A stretch of DNA of 64,000 bases from JAHECE01 sp963780675 (GCA_963780675.1 CAWACR010000008.1:62001-126000), one strand, 5' to 3'. Counted from the stretch's first letter, positions 1 to 9,369 are shown. Numbers and translations are program-made. Notes: a model not told the origin generated them from the sequence alone.

Positions 1-1
1 G

Positions 2-178
2 AGCGGGCACCAGCCGCCGGTCGACCCGGAGGACATCGACTCCCACGCCGGCGAAGTCGTCGCCTACGCCGTGCTCTCCGGCGCCTTGATCGCGCTGGCG
101 CGCGTGATCGCGGTGCGTACCGCGGCCCGCGCGTACACGAAGTACACGGCCCAGCCGATCCCCAAGGTCGCCTCGTAG
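2..178 (+). CDS. DUF4235 family protein, C-terminal part
   Basis: This is the last 58 codons of a gene that enters from the left edge. The reading frame starts at base 2 and ends at TAG 176-178. The visible protein has a PPVDPED-type loop, then one hydrophobic helix (VVAYAVLSGALIALARVIAV) and a short basic tail. This matches the C-terminal half of DUF4235 membrane proteins of actinobacteria, which are about 90-100 residues with two helices. The function of the family is unknown. It runs tail-to-tail with mrpG on the other strand. Confidence 0.6.
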   Translation, partial: SGHQPPVDPEDIDSHAGEVVAYAVLSGALIALARVIAVRTAARAYTKYTAQPIPKVAS

Positions 179-203
179 ACGGTTCCCTCGTCAACGGGCC
201 GCT

Positions 204-248
204 CCGTCGAGCGGCACTCCTCGTCGAGCGGCACCCCTCGTCGAGCCG
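204..248. repeat. Short 17-bp tandem repeat
   Basis: The gap between the DUF4235 gene and mrpG holds about two and a half copies of a 17-bp unit with the core CGTCGAGCGGCAC (starting near 205, 222 and 239). It lies between convergent genes. No hairpin with a T-tract is visible, so a terminator role is not supported. Confidence 0.5.
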
Positions 249-258
249 ATCCCGGCGG

Positions 259-666
259 CTACCCGCCGCCCTCGGTCCGCGGCACCCCGCGCTCAGCGGC
301 CTGCTCGCCGAGGTTCCGCTCGGCCTCCTCGAGATCGATGGTCAGCTCGTCCCGCACCAGCAGGTCGGGCCGGATCTTCCCCGTGCGGTAGCCCGCCCGG
401 CCCACCATGTGCGCCGCCACGGGCGCGGTGATCATCTGGAAGAGGACGACGAGCACCAAGGTGCCCAGCACCGCCGCCGTCCGGAGGTGCAGGGCGAGGC
501 CCGCCATCATCAGGATCAGGCCGAGCACCTGCGGCTTCGTCGCCGCGTGCATGCGAGAGAGCAGGTCGGGAAACCGCGCGAGGCCGATCCCGGCCACGAG
601 CGAGAGCAGGCTGCCCAGCAGGAAGCACCCGGCGGCAGCGACGTCGGCGAGCACGGACCAGGTCAT
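259..666 (-). CDS. mrpG: Monovalent cation/H+ antiporter subunit G (MrpG/MnhG)
   Basis: Small membrane subunit of the Mrp-type Na+(K+)/H+ antiporter, which exchanges cytoplasmic sodium for external protons. The 135-residue protein has three hydrophobic segments in its first ~85 residues and the family signature GLARFPDLLSRMHAATK near residues 28-44. After that comes a charged tail of about 45 residues, longer than in many homologues. The start ATG at 666 overlaps the TGA of mrpF (ATGA), so translation is probably coupled. It is the last gene of a six-gene operon. Confidence 0.93.
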   Translation of the reverse strand: MTWSVLADVAAAGCFLLGSLLSLVAGIGLARFPDLLSRMHAATKPQVLGLILMMAGLALHLRTAAVLGTLVLVVLFQMITAPVAAHMVGRAGYRTGKIRPDLLVRDELTIDLEEAERNLGEQAAERGVPRTEGGG

Positions 667-1178
667 CGCGCAGACCCCCCGCCGCGAGCGCCGTCGTCGT
701 CCTGAGCCGGCGCGGGACCGGCCGGATCCGTGCCACCGGCCGGCGGCGCGGCGCCACCACGGATGGCGCCACCGCGGATGACACCACCGCGGATGACACC
801 CAGGGGCGCGCCGCCACCCGGTCCGACATCACCGGGCGTGACAGCCGACCGTTCCACCGACGGCCCCCGCCGCCCGCCCATCCGCGCGATCTCCTCCGCG
901 GTGAGGATCCGCCGCTCGTCCTCGGACTCGGCCGACGCGAACCGTGCGACGGACACCGACCCCACGAACCCCACCAGAGAGAGCACCACCATGACGGGGA
1001 GCAGGTCGCGCCGGTCGAACCAGGCGGCGTAGAGGGCGAACGCGGCGAGCAGCGTCGAGACCGTCACGTCGAGGGCGACGACGCGGTCGAGGATGCTGGG
1101 CCCCGCCTCGACCCGCCGCACCACGAGCACGATCGCGGCGACGAGCATCGCCGCGCTGATCAGGATGACCACACTCAC
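663..1178 (-). CDS. mrpF: Antiporter subunit F (MrpF/MnhF)
   Basis: Subunit F of the Mrp antiporter. The GTG start at 1178 overlaps the mrpE stop as GTGA and places the first residue just before the first membrane helix. Three helices cover about residues 1-90, including the conserved segment GPSILDRVVALDVTVSTLLA. The protein is 171 residues, against ~90 for typical MrpF. The extra 80 residues are a low-complexity Gly/Pro/Arg tail containing VIRGGVIRGGAIRGG, encoded by tandem repeats near 765-800. The tail is unlikely to be part of the membrane core. Confidence 0.88.
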   Translation of the reverse strand: MSVVILISAAMLVAAIVLVVRRVEAGPSILDRVVALDVTVSTLLAAFALYAAWFDRRDLLPVMVVLSLVGFVGSVSVARFASAESEDERRILTAEEIARMGGRRGPSVERSAVTPGDVGPGGGAPLGVIRGGVIRGGAIRGGAAPPAGGTDPAGPAPAQDDDGARGGGSAR

Positions 1179-1795
1179 GGCCGGGCCCCCGTTCCGCCGT
1201 CGGGGCCGCGATCCGACCCGCCCCCGGACCCCGGCCGCCGACGCCTCGGCCTGGCGGGCAGGCCCGCGGCGATGATCTCCTCCCGCGGCGCGATCGCGTA
1301 CAGCACGCGCTCCTCCTGCGCGAGGGCGTGCTCCCTGGCCCGCTCCAGACCACCCGCCATCTCGACGTCGAGCACATGCACATAGAGCGTGCCGGTGAAC
1401 CGGTGCGCCTCCACCACGATGCTGCCCGGGACGAGGGACAGCAGCTCGGAGGTCATGGTGAGCACCACGTCCGAGTGGCTGCGCAGGCGCACCCGGATCA
1501 CGGCGCCCTTCGGCACGCGCCGCGGACGCAGGGCGAGCACGGCCACCTGGTACGACGCCACCACGAGGTCCCGCGCGAAGACCGCGAGGAGGACGGCGGT
1601 GCCGCGCGGGTGGAGGCGCGCGTGGAACGGCACGGGGGTGAGCGGGAGGAGCGTCGTCGCAAGCATGGCGACGACGGCCCCGGCGAGCACGTTGGCGAGG
1701 CTCAGGTCGCTCCACAGCATCACCCAGACGGCGGTCAGCCACACCACGAGAAGGGGGTGGGGCGTGAACCTGCGCCGGAGCGTGGTCGCGGTCAT
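1175..1795 (-). CDS. mrpE: Antiporter subunit E (MrpE/MnhE)
   Basis: Subunit E of the Mrp antiporter, needed for assembly of the complex in characterised systems. 206 residues. Two or three hydrophobic segments lie in the first ~90 residues, followed by the typical soluble part with SELLSLVPGSIVV and FTGTLYVHVLDVE, which are MrpE signatures. The C-terminal ~35 residues are rich in Arg, Gly and Pro and extend beyond the usual family end. ATG 1793-1795 overlaps the mrpD stop, and the gene is coupled to mrpF by GTGA. Confidence 0.9.
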   Translation of the reverse strand: MTATTLRRRFTPHPLLVVWLTAVWVMLWSDLSLANVLAGAVVAMLATTLLPLTPVPFHARLHPRGTAVLLAVFARDLVVASYQVAVLALRPRRVPKGAVIRVRLRSHSDVVLTMTSELLSLVPGSIVVEAHRFTGTLYVHVLDVEMAGGLERAREHALAQEERVLYAIAPREEIIAAGLPARPRRRRPGSGGGSDRGPDGGTGARP

Positions 1796-3339
1796 GGCGT
1801 GCTCCCCTCGGCGACCTCGGCCGACCGGCCCCCACCGCGCTCGCCGTCGGGCAGGACGGCCGTGACGTACGTGGTCCGGTCCCGCAGGCTCTGCGCCGCG
1901 GCGTCGGTGTAGGCATAGAGCGGGCCGGCGAAGACGGTGATGGCAAGGCCGACGACCACGAGCGCGCCGGCCGCGGTGACCATCCCCCGCGGCGACGGCC
2001 GCTCGCGGAGGGGGCCCGGGGCCTCTTGCCAGAAGGCCTTGTTCCAGGCCTTCGCGACGGCGTAGAGGGTGAGCAGGCTGGTCAGCAGCCCACCGACCAC
2101 GAGCGCGTAGACCAAGGCCCGGCCGTCCTGCACACCCGCCTCGATCAGACCGACCTTCCCGAGGAAGCCCGACAGCGGCGGGATGCCCGCGAGGTTCATC
2201 GCGGGCAGGAAGAACAGGACGGCCAGGACGGGCGCGAGACGGGCGAGCGACCCGAGCCGCGCGAGCGACGTCGTCCCGCCGCGGCGCTCGATGAGGCCCG
2301 CCACGAGGAAGAGGGACGTCTGCACGGTGATGTGGTGGGCCACGTAGAAGATCGCCGCAGAGAGGCCGGCCTGGCTGGACAGCGCGATGCCGAACACCAT
2401 GTAGCCGATGTGGCTGACGAGGGTGAAGGACAGCAGTCGCTTGATGTCGTCCTGGGCCACCGCCCCGAGGATCCCGACGACCATCGTGGCGAGCGCCGCC
2501 CACAGCAGCAGGGTGTCCAGGCGCCCCTCGGGGAAGAGGAGCGTCTGGGTGCGGATCATGGCGTAGATGCCCACCTTGGTGAGCAGGCCGGCGAAGACGG
2601 CGGTGACCGGCGCCGGCGCCGTGGGGTAGGAGTCCGGGAGCCAGGCGGACAGCGGGAACACGGCCGCCTTGATCGCGAAGGCGAGCATGAGCATCACCTG
2701 GAGCGCGAGGCGGACGTCGGCGTCGATCTCGGGGAGCCGCTGCGCGAGCTGGGCGAGGTTGACGGTGCCCGTCGCGGCGTAGACGAGGGCGATCGCCACG
2801 AGGAAGAGCACCGAGGACAGCAGCGAGACGACGACGTAGATCGTGCCGGCGCGCACCCGCTCGCCCGTCCCCCGCAGGGTCAGCAGCACGAAGCTCGCCG
2901 CGAGGAGCATCTCGAAGCCGACGTAGATGTTGAACAGGTCGCCCGAGAGGAACGCGGTGGACACCCCGGCCGCGAGGACGAGATACGTCGGGTGGTAGAT
3001 CGCCACGGGGGCGCCCTCGTCGCCGTCGGCCACGCCCTGCGCGAGGGAGTAGACCATCACGACGAGGATCACGATCGAGGAGACCAGCAGCATCAGGGCG
3101 GACAGCCGGTCCACCACGAGCGCGATGCCCACCGGCGCGGCCCAGCCCCCGACGTCGACGACGAGGGTGGCGCCACCGTTCGCCGCGAGGAGGAGGACGA
3201 CGGCGACCGCGAGCACCAGGGAGAGGGCGAGCACGCTGACCAGCCGCTGCAGGCGCGGACGCCGGGCCGCCGCGAGCGCGAAGCCGGCCGCCACGAGCGG
3301 CACGGCCACAGGGAGGACGACGAGGGACTCGAGCGTCAC
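1792..3339 (-). CDS. mrpD: Antiporter subunit D (MrpD/MnhD), proton-conducting transporter
   Basis: A 515-residue polytopic protein with about 14 membrane helices, of the same family as the NuoM/NuoN subunits of complex I (Proton_antipo_M). Visible signatures include the loop with GDLFNIYVGFEMLLAASFVLL near residues 125-145, the internal lysine helix FAIKAAVFPLSAWLPDSYPTAP, and LLSFTLVSHIGYM. Length and motifs fit a complete MrpD. It overlaps mrpC upstream and mrpE downstream by 4 bp each, as expected for an operon whose products form one complex. Confidence 0.94.
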   Translation of the reverse strand: MTLESLVVLPVAVPLVAAGFALAAARRPRLQRLVSVLALSLVLAVAVVLLLAANGGATLVVDVGGWAAPVGIALVVDRLSALMLLVSSIVILVVMVYSLAQGVADGDEGAPVAIYHPTYLVLAAGVSTAFLSGDLFNIYVGFEMLLAASFVLLTLRGTGERVRAGTIYVVVSLLSSVLFLVAIALVYAATGTVNLAQLAQRLPEIDADVRLALQVMLMLAFAIKAAVFPLSAWLPDSYPTAPAPVTAVFAGLLTKVGIYAMIRTQTLLFPEGRLDTLLLWAALATMVVGILGAVAQDDIKRLLSFTLVSHIGYMVFGIALSSQAGLSAAIFYVAHHITVQTSLFLVAGLIERRGGTTSLARLGSLARLAPVLAVLFFLPAMNLAGIPPLSGFLGKVGLIEAGVQDGRALVYALVVGGLLTSLLTLYAVAKAWNKAFWQEAPGPLRERPSPRGMVTAAGALVVVGLAITVFAGPLYAYTDAAAQSLRDRTTYVTAVLPDGERGGGRSAEVAEGSTP

Positions 3340-3935
3340 GACGATCCCCTCCCGCCCGGGGTGCGGCGGATCGACCGCCGCACCGGCACCGAGGGTGCCG
3401 GTGTCGTGCGCACCGCCCCCGCGGGCGCCGCCTCACCGGCCGAGGGGGCCGAGATGGCCGACGACGCGGTCGCACGGATGACGGGAAGGGCGTGCGCGGT
3501 CTCGTCCCGGGCCTCGGCCGCGTCCTGCGCAAGGGTCGCGGCGACGTCGGCGTACTCGGTGCGCTGGACGACGCGGCGGGCGGCCCGGCGGGCGATGCGG
3601 GCGTCCTCGAGATCGTCCTGCACCTCGTCGTGTCCGTGGAGCTGCCAGCTCCGGTACGCCATCGCCAGGAGGAACGCGGTCATGCCGAGGGTGATGACGA
3701 TGGCGGTGAGGACGAGGGCCTGGGGCAGGGGGTCGGCCATCTCCTCCTCGGGGCCGGTGCCGATGATCGGCGGGCCGCCCGCGGGTCCGCCGGCGACGAG
3801 CAGCAGGAGGTTCGCGCCGTTGCCCATGAGCAGGATCCCGATGAGCACGCGCGACAGGCTCCGTTCGAGGAGCAGGAAGACCCCGGCGCCGAACAGCACG
3901 CCGATGAGCAGGACGAGTGCCAGGTTCGCGGTCAC
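3336..3935 (-). CDS. mrpC: Antiporter subunit C (MrpC/MnhC)
   Basis: NuoK-like subunit. GTG at 3935 begins directly at the first helix (TANLALVLLIGVLFGAG). Three helices lie within residues 1-105, including RVLIGILLMGNGANLLLL and the conserved DPLPQALVLTAIVI. The protein is 199 residues. The C-terminal ~90 residues are a charged, Ala-rich extension not found in the ~115-residue standard MrpC. The gene overlaps the mrpA stop and the mrpD start. The extra cytoplasmic tails on MrpC, MrpE, MrpF and MrpG in this operon look like a lineage trait. Confidence 0.92.
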   Translation of the reverse strand: MTANLALVLLIGVLFGAGVFLLLERSLSRVLIGILLMGNGANLLLLVAGGPAGGPPIIGTGPEEEMADPLPQALVLTAIVITLGMTAFLLAMAYRSWQLHGHDEVQDDLEDARIARRAARRVVQRTEYADVAATLAQDAAEARDETAHALPVIRATASSAISAPSAGEAAPAGAVRTTPAPSVPVRRSIRRTPGGRGSS

Positions 3936-6900
3936 GGCTGCCCTCCGATCGTCCATCCGGTCGTGGTGTCGCCCGTGCCCACCGGCGGGCCGCCTCGACC
4001 GCCGACGCCGATCGCCGAGAAGGGGGCGGTGTCGTCGACCGTGAGCTCCCGGGAGTCGTAGGCGACGTCCCGCGCCACCCGGCCCTCGTCCTCGCCCTGG
4101 CGGTCCACCTCGGCGCCGAGCGTGCGCAGGACGTCGAGCACGAGCCCGATCACCACGAGGAAGACGCCGATGTCGAAGAAGAGCGACGTGACGAACTTGA
4201 CGTCGCCGAAGGGCCCGAGATCCATCTCGACTGCGGCCGACTGGAGCATCTCGCCGCCGAGCAGGAGGGGCACCAGGCCCGTCCCCACCGAGAGGAAGAG
4301 GCCGGCGCCGAGCAGGAAGCCGGGCTGGACCGGCGCCGCCTCGCCCAGCTCGTAGCGCCCGCCCGCGAGGTAGCGGACGGTGAGGGCGATGCCCACGACG
4401 AGGCCCGCGGCGAAGCCCCCGCCGGGGGCGTTGTGGCCGCTGAAGAGCAGGAAGACAGCGAAGACGACCATCGTGTGGAAGATCAGCCGGGTGGCCACCT
4501 CGAGGATGATCGAGCGCCGGTGCGGCGCGATCGAGCCGACGGCGCGCAGCCAGGAGCGCCCCCGACCGGGTCCCGGGGACCGGGCGGCCCCCGGCGCGGC
4601 TGCCGGGTCCCGCAGGGCCGCCAGGGGGTCGGGCCCGGCCCAGACGGCCGCCTCCTTGGTCGCGGTGACGTCGTCGGCCCGCTCGATCCGGCGCATGCGC
4701 GAGCGCAGGAAGATCAGGGACGCCACCCCGGTCGCCGCGACGAGGATCACGGAGATCTCGCCCATCGTGTCCCACGCCCGGATGTCGACGAGGGTGACGT
4801 TGACGATGTTCTTGCCGTAGCCGTAGGTGTAGGCCTCCTCGGGGAAGTCGACCGAGGCCGGCGGATGCACGCGAGCAGCCGGCGCGACCAGGGCGAGCAC
4901 GACGACGGTCAGGCCCACCGCCCCACCGAGCGCCGCCCGCCACCACCGGTCCGCGCCGAACGGGCGGTTGGAGAAGTAGAGCGGGAGCCTGCGCAGGACG
5001 AGGACGAACACGATCAGCGTGACGGTCTCCACCAGCACCTGCGTGAGGGCGAGGTCCGGCGCCCCGTGGACCACGAAGAGGAGGGCGACGCCGTAGCCGC
5101 TCACGCCCGCGAGCAGCACGGCCTTGAGCCGGCGGCGGGCCCGGACGGCGAGCACGGCCGAGACCGCGACCACGGCGGCGATCACGGCCTGGGTCGGGGA
5201 GTCCCAGGGCCGGGTGGAGACGGGCCCGGTCAGAGCCCGCACGGCCGCCCCGCCGCCGAGGACCACCCCGGTCACGAGGATCACGCCGAGGTAGATCGGA
5301 AGGGACCCGCGCTGCGTGGCGGCCGTCACCGCGCCGGCCAGCCGGTCGAGACGGCGCATCGACCGGCGATAGGTGAGGTCGGCGTCGGGCAGGGGCCACG
5401 CGACGCCGTTCTGGACTCCCTCCACGCGCGCGCGAGCCAGGAACAGGGCGGAGCCGAGGGCGAGGATCGCAACCGTGGCCAGGAACGGAGCGCCGATCCC
5501 GGCCCAGAGCACCAGGTGACCCGGTTCGCCGGACGGGTAGGTGGCGGCGTAGGGGGCGAGGAGCCGCTCGCCGAGGCCCGGGAGCAGACCGGCGACCAGC
5601 CCGGCGAGGGCGAGGGTCAGGGGCGGGCCCAGCATGACGATCGAGGGGCGGTCGGCCCGGGAGGTGGCCACGCCGGGCTTCGTCGCGAACGCACCCCACC
5701 AGAACCTCAGCCCGTAGGCGACGGTCAGGACCGATCCCACGACGACGACGCCGAACATCGCGAGGTCCAGCGCGTCGCCGGCGTGCCAGAAGGCCTCGAG
5801 GGCGGCCTCCTTCGCCACGTACCCCGCGAACGGGATCAGGCCGATCATCGACGCGGTGGCCAGGGCCCCGGCCACCGCCGTAGCGGGGAGGCGTCGACCC
5901 AGCCCGGAGAGCTCGCGCAGGTCGCGCGTGCCGGTCGCGTCGTCGACGATGCCGACCACGAGGAAGAGCGCCGCCTTGAACATGGCGTGCGCTCCGAGGA
6001 GGGCGAGGCCCGCGAGCGCGACCGCCTGGGTGCCGAACCCGACGAGCACCACGAGGAGGCCGAGCTGGCTCACCGTGCCGAAGGCGAGGAGCAGCTTGAG
6101 GTCGTGCTGGCGCAGCGACCGGTAGCCGCCGAGGACCAGCGTCGCGGACCCGAGCACGAGGACCGTCCACCGCCAGACGGGCACCTCGGCGAAGCCGGGT
6201 GCGAACCTCGCGACGAGGTAGACCCCGGCCTTGACCATGGCGGCGGCGTGCAGGTAGGCGCTGACCGGCGTCGGCGCGGCCATGGCCGCCGGGAGCCAGA
6301 AGTGGAAGGGGACCAGCGCGGACTTGGTGATCGCCCCGACGAGCACGAGGGCGATCGCGACCGCCGCCAGGGTGCCGGACGGCGGCCCGGCGACGACCCC
6401 GCTCACCGAGTAGGTGCCGGCACCCTCTCCCAGCATGACGAGGCCCAGCAGCATCGCCAGCCCGCCGAGCGTGGTCAGGACGATCGCCTGCATCGCCGCG
6501 CGACGGCTCGCCTTCCGGTCGTAGTAGTGACCGATGAGCAGGTAGGAGAAGACCGTGGTCAGCTCCCAGAACAGGTAGAGGGCGAGCACGTTGTCGGTGG
6601 TGACGAGGCCGAGCATCGCACCGGCGAAGGCGACGAAGACCCCGGCGAAGCGGCCCAGGTTCGCCGAGCCGGCCGAGAAGTAGGCGGCGCAGTAGACCAG
6701 GACGAGCGCTCCGATGCCGCCCACGAGCATCGTCATGAGCCAGGCTAGGGTGTCGAGCCGGAACGACATCTCGAGGCCCAGGGACGGGATCCACGCGACG
6801 GTCTGCGTCAGGGGGGCGGCGCCGTCGTCCGCGTTCAGCATCGCGGGCACCTGGACCAGCGCGTAGACGAAGGCGGAGCCTGGGACTGCGGCCAGGGCGA

Positions 6901-6982
6901 GGAACGAGCGACGCCCCCACCGGCGGACGATCGCGGGCGCAAGGACGGCCGCGACCAGGTGCACGGTCAGCAGTTGCAGCAC
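3932..6982 (-). CDS. mrpA: Antiporter subunit A fused to subunit B (MrpAB)
   Basis: Largest subunit of the antiporter, 1016 residues. Residues ~1-500 form a NuoL-like proton-channel module, with WELTTVFSYLLIGHYY near 120, the lysine helix ITKSALVPFHFWLPAAMAAP near 230 and HAMFKAALFLVVGIVDDATG. Residues ~820-960 are an MrpB domain (VATRLIFHTMVVFAVFLLF, GHNAPGGGFAAGLVVG). This explains why no separate mrpB follows; the AB fusion is known in actinobacteria. The GTG start at 6982 has a Shine-Dalgarno AAGGAG 7 bases upstream. First gene of mrpACDEFG. Confidence 0.94.
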   Translation of the reverse strand: MLQLLTVHLVAAVLAPAIVRRWGRRSFLALAAVPGSAFVYALVQVPAMLNADDGAAPLTQTVAWIPSLGLEMSFRLDTLAWLMTMLVGGIGALVLVYCAAYFSAGSANLGRFAGVFVAFAGAMLGLVTTDNVLALYLFWELTTVFSYLLIGHYYDRKASRRAAMQAIVLTTLGGLAMLLGLVMLGEGAGTYSVSGVVAGPPSGTLAAVAIALVLVGAITKSALVPFHFWLPAAMAAPTPVSAYLHAAAMVKAGVYLVARFAPGFAEVPVWRWTVLVLGSATLVLGGYRSLRQHDLKLLLAFGTVSQLGLLVVLVGFGTQAVALAGLALLGAHAMFKAALFLVVGIVDDATGTRDLRELSGLGRRLPATAVAGALATASMIGLIPFAGYVAKEAALEAFWHAGDALDLAMFGVVVVGSVLTVAYGLRFWWGAFATKPGVATSRADRPSIVMLGPPLTLALAGLVAGLLPGLGERLLAPYAATYPSGEPGHLVLWAGIGAPFLATVAILALGSALFLARARVEGVQNGVAWPLPDADLTYRRSMRRLDRLAGAVTAATQRGSLPIYLGVILVTGVVLGGGAAVRALTGPVSTRPWDSPTQAVIAAVVAVSAVLAVRARRRLKAVLLAGVSGYGVALLFVVHGAPDLALTQVLVETVTLIVFVLVLRRLPLYFSNRPFGADRWWRAALGGAVGLTVVVLALVAPAARVHPPASVDFPEEAYTYGYGKNIVNVTLVDIRAWDTMGEISVILVAATGVASLIFLRSRMRRIERADDVTATKEAAVWAGPDPLAALRDPAAAPGAARSPGPGRGRSWLRAVGSIAPHRRSIILEVATRLIFHTMVVFAVFLLFSGHNAPGGGFAAGLVVGIALTVRYLAGGRYELGEAAPVQPGFLLGAGLFLSVGTGLVPLLLGGEMLQSAAVEMDLGPFGDVKFVTSLFFDIGVFLVVIGLVLDVLRTLGAEVDRQGEDEGRVARDVAYDSRELTVDDTAPFSAIGVGGRGGPPVGTGDTTTGWTIGGQP

Positions 6983-7033
6983 GTCCGCTCCTTCTCGACG
7001 GCTCCGCCCGGGCGGTCGGGATGGGTTTCGACG

Positions 7034-7039
7034 ACCCTA
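7034..7039 (-). promoter_or_regulatory. Candidate -10 box for the mrp operon
   Basis: On the minus strand TAGGGT lies about 50 bases upstream of the mrpA start and fits the actinobacterial TANNNT -10 pattern. It leaves room for a leader containing the AAGGAG ribosome site at 6989-6994. No convincing -35 is visible. Inferred from pattern only. Confidence 0.3.
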
Positions 7040-7110
7040 CCCCGGAGGGCCGACATCACCGGAGCGCCGGTTCGTCGACTGGACCGCACGGCCCGATGTC
7101 GGTGGCCCGC

Positions 7111-7118
7111 TATACCGT
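7111..7118 (+). promoter_or_regulatory. Candidate -10 for the EtfD-like gene
   Basis: TATACCGT contains two overlapping -10-like boxes (TATACC, TACCGT). The predicted RNA start near 7123-7125 lies upstream of ATG 7159 but downstream of the alternative in-frame starts at 7021 and 7096. This argues for the 7159 start. Confidence 0.35.
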
Positions 7119-7158
7119 GGGCGCTCCGCCGTCGTCCCGGGAGAGGTGGCTGCACGCG

Positions 7159-9294
7159 ATGGGTGCGCTCAATGTGGTGGCCTTCGCCGTCGTCGTCGCG
7201 GCGACCGTCATCGGGATCGCCGTGTTCGCTCGTGGGGCGATGCGGATCGCCGCGGTCGTCCGACAGGGTCGGCCCGCGCCGGAGCGGACGCGCGAGCCCG
7301 GGCGGCGCCTGATGAACCTGCTCCGCGAGGTGTTCGGGCACGGGCGGTTCGCCCGGCGGCCCGGCGTTCGCGTCGCGCACTGGGCGGTGATGCTCTCGTT
7401 CCCGATCCTCTTCCTCACCCTGGTGACGGGATACGGCCAGGTGCTCGAGCCGACGTTCGCGCTGCCGCTGATCGGGCACTACGCACCGATCGAGTGGCTC
7501 ATCGAGGCGTTCGCGTGGGCCGGGCTCATCGGGATCACGCTGCTCGTCGCGGTCCGTCAGGCCACGCGCCGGCGCAGGCCGGGGCGGGCGTCCCGGTTCT
7601 TCGGCTCCAACATGGGCCAGGCGTACTTCGTCGAGGCGACCGTCGCCGCCGTCGTCCTCGCCGTCCTCGTGCTGCGGGGCCTGGAGTACGCGCTCCTGGC
7701 GAACGATCCGACGACGGCGGACCTGGCGACCGCGTGGCACTTCCCGCTCACCGCCTGGTACGGGTCCGCGTGGGCGGAGGCGCCCGTGTCGACGCTGGAG
7801 GCCCTCGTCGTCGGGGTGGCGACGGTGAAGGTGGCCGTCTCGATGGCGTGGTTCGTCGTCGTCGGGCTGCAGCCCAGCATGGGCGTGGCCTGGCACCGGT
7901 TCCTCGCCGTCGTCACCATCTACGCGCGCCGCGAGCCCGGGGGCGGGCCGGCACTCGGGGAGCTGCAGCCCATCCAGGTCGGGGGCAGGCCGCTGGACCT
8001 CGACGCCCTCGAGGACCTGCCCGACGACGCCGTGCTGGGCGTCGCGACGGCGTCCGACTTCACGTGGAAGGGCATCCTCGACGCCGCCACGTGCACGGAG
8101 TGCGGCCGCTGCCAGGACGTCTGCCCGGCGTGGGCCACGGACAAGCCGCTCTCGCCGAAGCTGATGATGCTCGACATCCGGAACGCGGCGTTCGCCGGAT
8201 CCACCGACCCACTGGTCGGCAGCGCGATCGACCCCGACGCGCTCTGGGCCTGCACCACCTGCGGCGCCTGTGTCCAGCAGTGCCCCGTGGACATCGAGCA
8301 CGTCGACCACTTCGTGGACCTGCGCCGCAACGAGGTGCTGATGGCCGCCTCGTTCCCGCCGGAGCTCGCGCAGATGTTCCGCAAGCTCGAGAACACCGGC
8401 AACCCGTGGGGCCTGCCCGCCCGGGCGCGAGCGGACTGGATGAAGGGCCTGCCGTTCCCGGTGCCCGTGGTGGGCGTCGACATCGAGGACCTCACCGAGG
8501 TGGACTGGCTCTTCTGGGTGGGGTGCGCGGGCGCGTACGACGACAAGGCGAAGGCCACCACCCGCGCCGTCGCCGAGCTCCTGCACACGGCGGGCGTCCG
8601 GTTCGCCGTGCTCGGCAAGGGCGAGACCTGCACCGGCGACCCCGCGCGACGCTCGGGGAACGAGATCCTGTTCCAGATGCTCGCGGCCGAGAACGTGGCG
8701 ACGCTCACCGAAGCGAAGGCCACGCGCATCGTCGCGACGTGCGCGCACTGCTTCAACACCTTCTCGCGCGAGTACCCGCAGCTCGACGGCCGCTACGAGG
8801 TGGTGCACCACACGCAGCTGCTCAACCGGCTGGTCCGCGAGGGGCGGCTGGTGCCCGTCCCGCCGCCGGCGGACGAGGGCGACGGCGCTCGCACCATCAC
8901 GTACCACGACCCCTGCTACCTGGGGCGACACAACAACGTGTACTCCCCGCCCCGTGAGCTGCTCGGCGCGCTGCCCGGAGTGGCGCTCGCCGAGATGCCG
9001 CGCAACGAGGAGGACTCCTTCTGCTGCGGCGCCGGCGGCGGGCGCGTGTTCATGGAGGAGACGATCGGCACGCGGATCAACGTGGAGCGCGCCACCGAGG
9101 CGGTCGCGACCGGCGCCACGGCAGTGGCCACCGGGTGCCCCTTCTGCACGGTGATGCTGACCGACGGCGTCGCGGCGGTGCGGAAGGGAGAGGCCGTCGG
9201 CGCGAGCGTCGGGGCTGCGGGCGGCGTCGAGGTGATGGACGTGGCGCAGATGCTCCTCGCGGCGGTTCGCCGAGGGGGCCTGGGCACCTCCTGA
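7159..9294 (+). CDS. EtfD-like membrane Fe-S reductase (CCG-domain)
   Basis: A 711-residue protein resembling the mycobacterial iron-sulfur-binding reductase Rv0338c (EtfD), which takes electrons from electron-transfer flavoprotein to the quinone pool. The first ~270 residues hold about five membrane helices with a nitrate-reductase-gamma-like layout. Two 4Fe-4S motifs follow at about residues 312 (CTECGRCQDVCP) and 365 (CTTCGACVQQCP). Two CCG-type cysteine clusters come after them (GCAGAYDD; TCAHCF; DPCYLGRHN ... FCCGAGGG). I chose ATG 7159 because a GGGAGAGG ribosome site and a -10 box lie just upstream and the first helix starts at residue 3. An in-frame ATG at 7096 is the alternative. The exact electron partner is inferred. 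Confidence 0.85.
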   Translation: MGALNVVAFAVVVAATVIGIAVFARGAMRIAAVVRQGRPAPERTREPGRRLMNLLREVFGHGRFARRPGVRVAHWAVMLSFPILFLTLVTGYGQVLEPTFALPLIGHYAPIEWLIEAFAWAGLIGITLLVAVRQATRRRRPGRASRFFGSNMGQAYFVEATVAAVVLAVLVLRGLEYALLANDPTTADLATAWHFPLTAWYGSAWAEAPVSTLEALVVGVATVKVAVSMAWFVVVGLQPSMGVAWHRFLAVVTIYARREPGGGPALGELQPIQVGGRPLDLDALEDLPDDAVLGVATASDFTWKGILDAATCTECGRCQDVCPAWATDKPLSPKLMMLDIRNAAFAGSTDPLVGSAIDPDALWACTTCGACVQQCPVDIEHVDHFVDLRRNEVLMAASFPPELAQMFRKLENTGNPWGLPARARADWMKGLPFPVPVVGVDIEDLTEVDWLFWVGCAGAYDDKAKATTRAVAELLHTAGVRFAVLGKGETCTGDPARRSGNEILFQMLAAENVATLTEAKATRIVATCAHCFNTFSREYPQLDGRYEVVHHTQLLNRLVREGRLVPVPPPADEGDGARTITYHDPCYLGRHNNVYSPPRELLGALPGVALAEMPRNEEDSFCCGAGGGRVFMEETIGTRINVERATEAVATGATAVATGCPFCTVMLTDGVAAVRKGEAVGASVGAAGGVEVMDVAQMLLAAVRRGGLGTS

Positions 9295-9303
9295 CGCCCC
9301 GCC

Positions 9304-9334
9304 GAGGTCGAGCGCTCTCGTTCGTGAGGTCGAG
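9304..9334 (-). repeat. 31-nt repeat element, copy 1
   Basis: Read on the minus strand it is two 9-mers CTCGACCTC flanking the 13-nt core ACGAACGAGAGCG. Closely related copies occur at 38904-38934, 38953-38983 and 48386-48416, all outside genes. Here it lies between the convergent EtfD-like gene and the dcd partner gene. Confidence 0.85.
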
Positions 9335-9369
9335 CACGGCCGGGGCCAGGGGCGATCAGTGGGGCAGGG

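Noticed and set aside
2026..4044. Long plus-strand open frames opposite the mrp operon, and similar ones at 3917-6748 and 16174-18099.
   Set aside because: They mirror genes on the other strand, have compositions dominated by Arg, Gly, Asp, Glu and His typical of high-GC shadow frames, and contain no recognisable domain.
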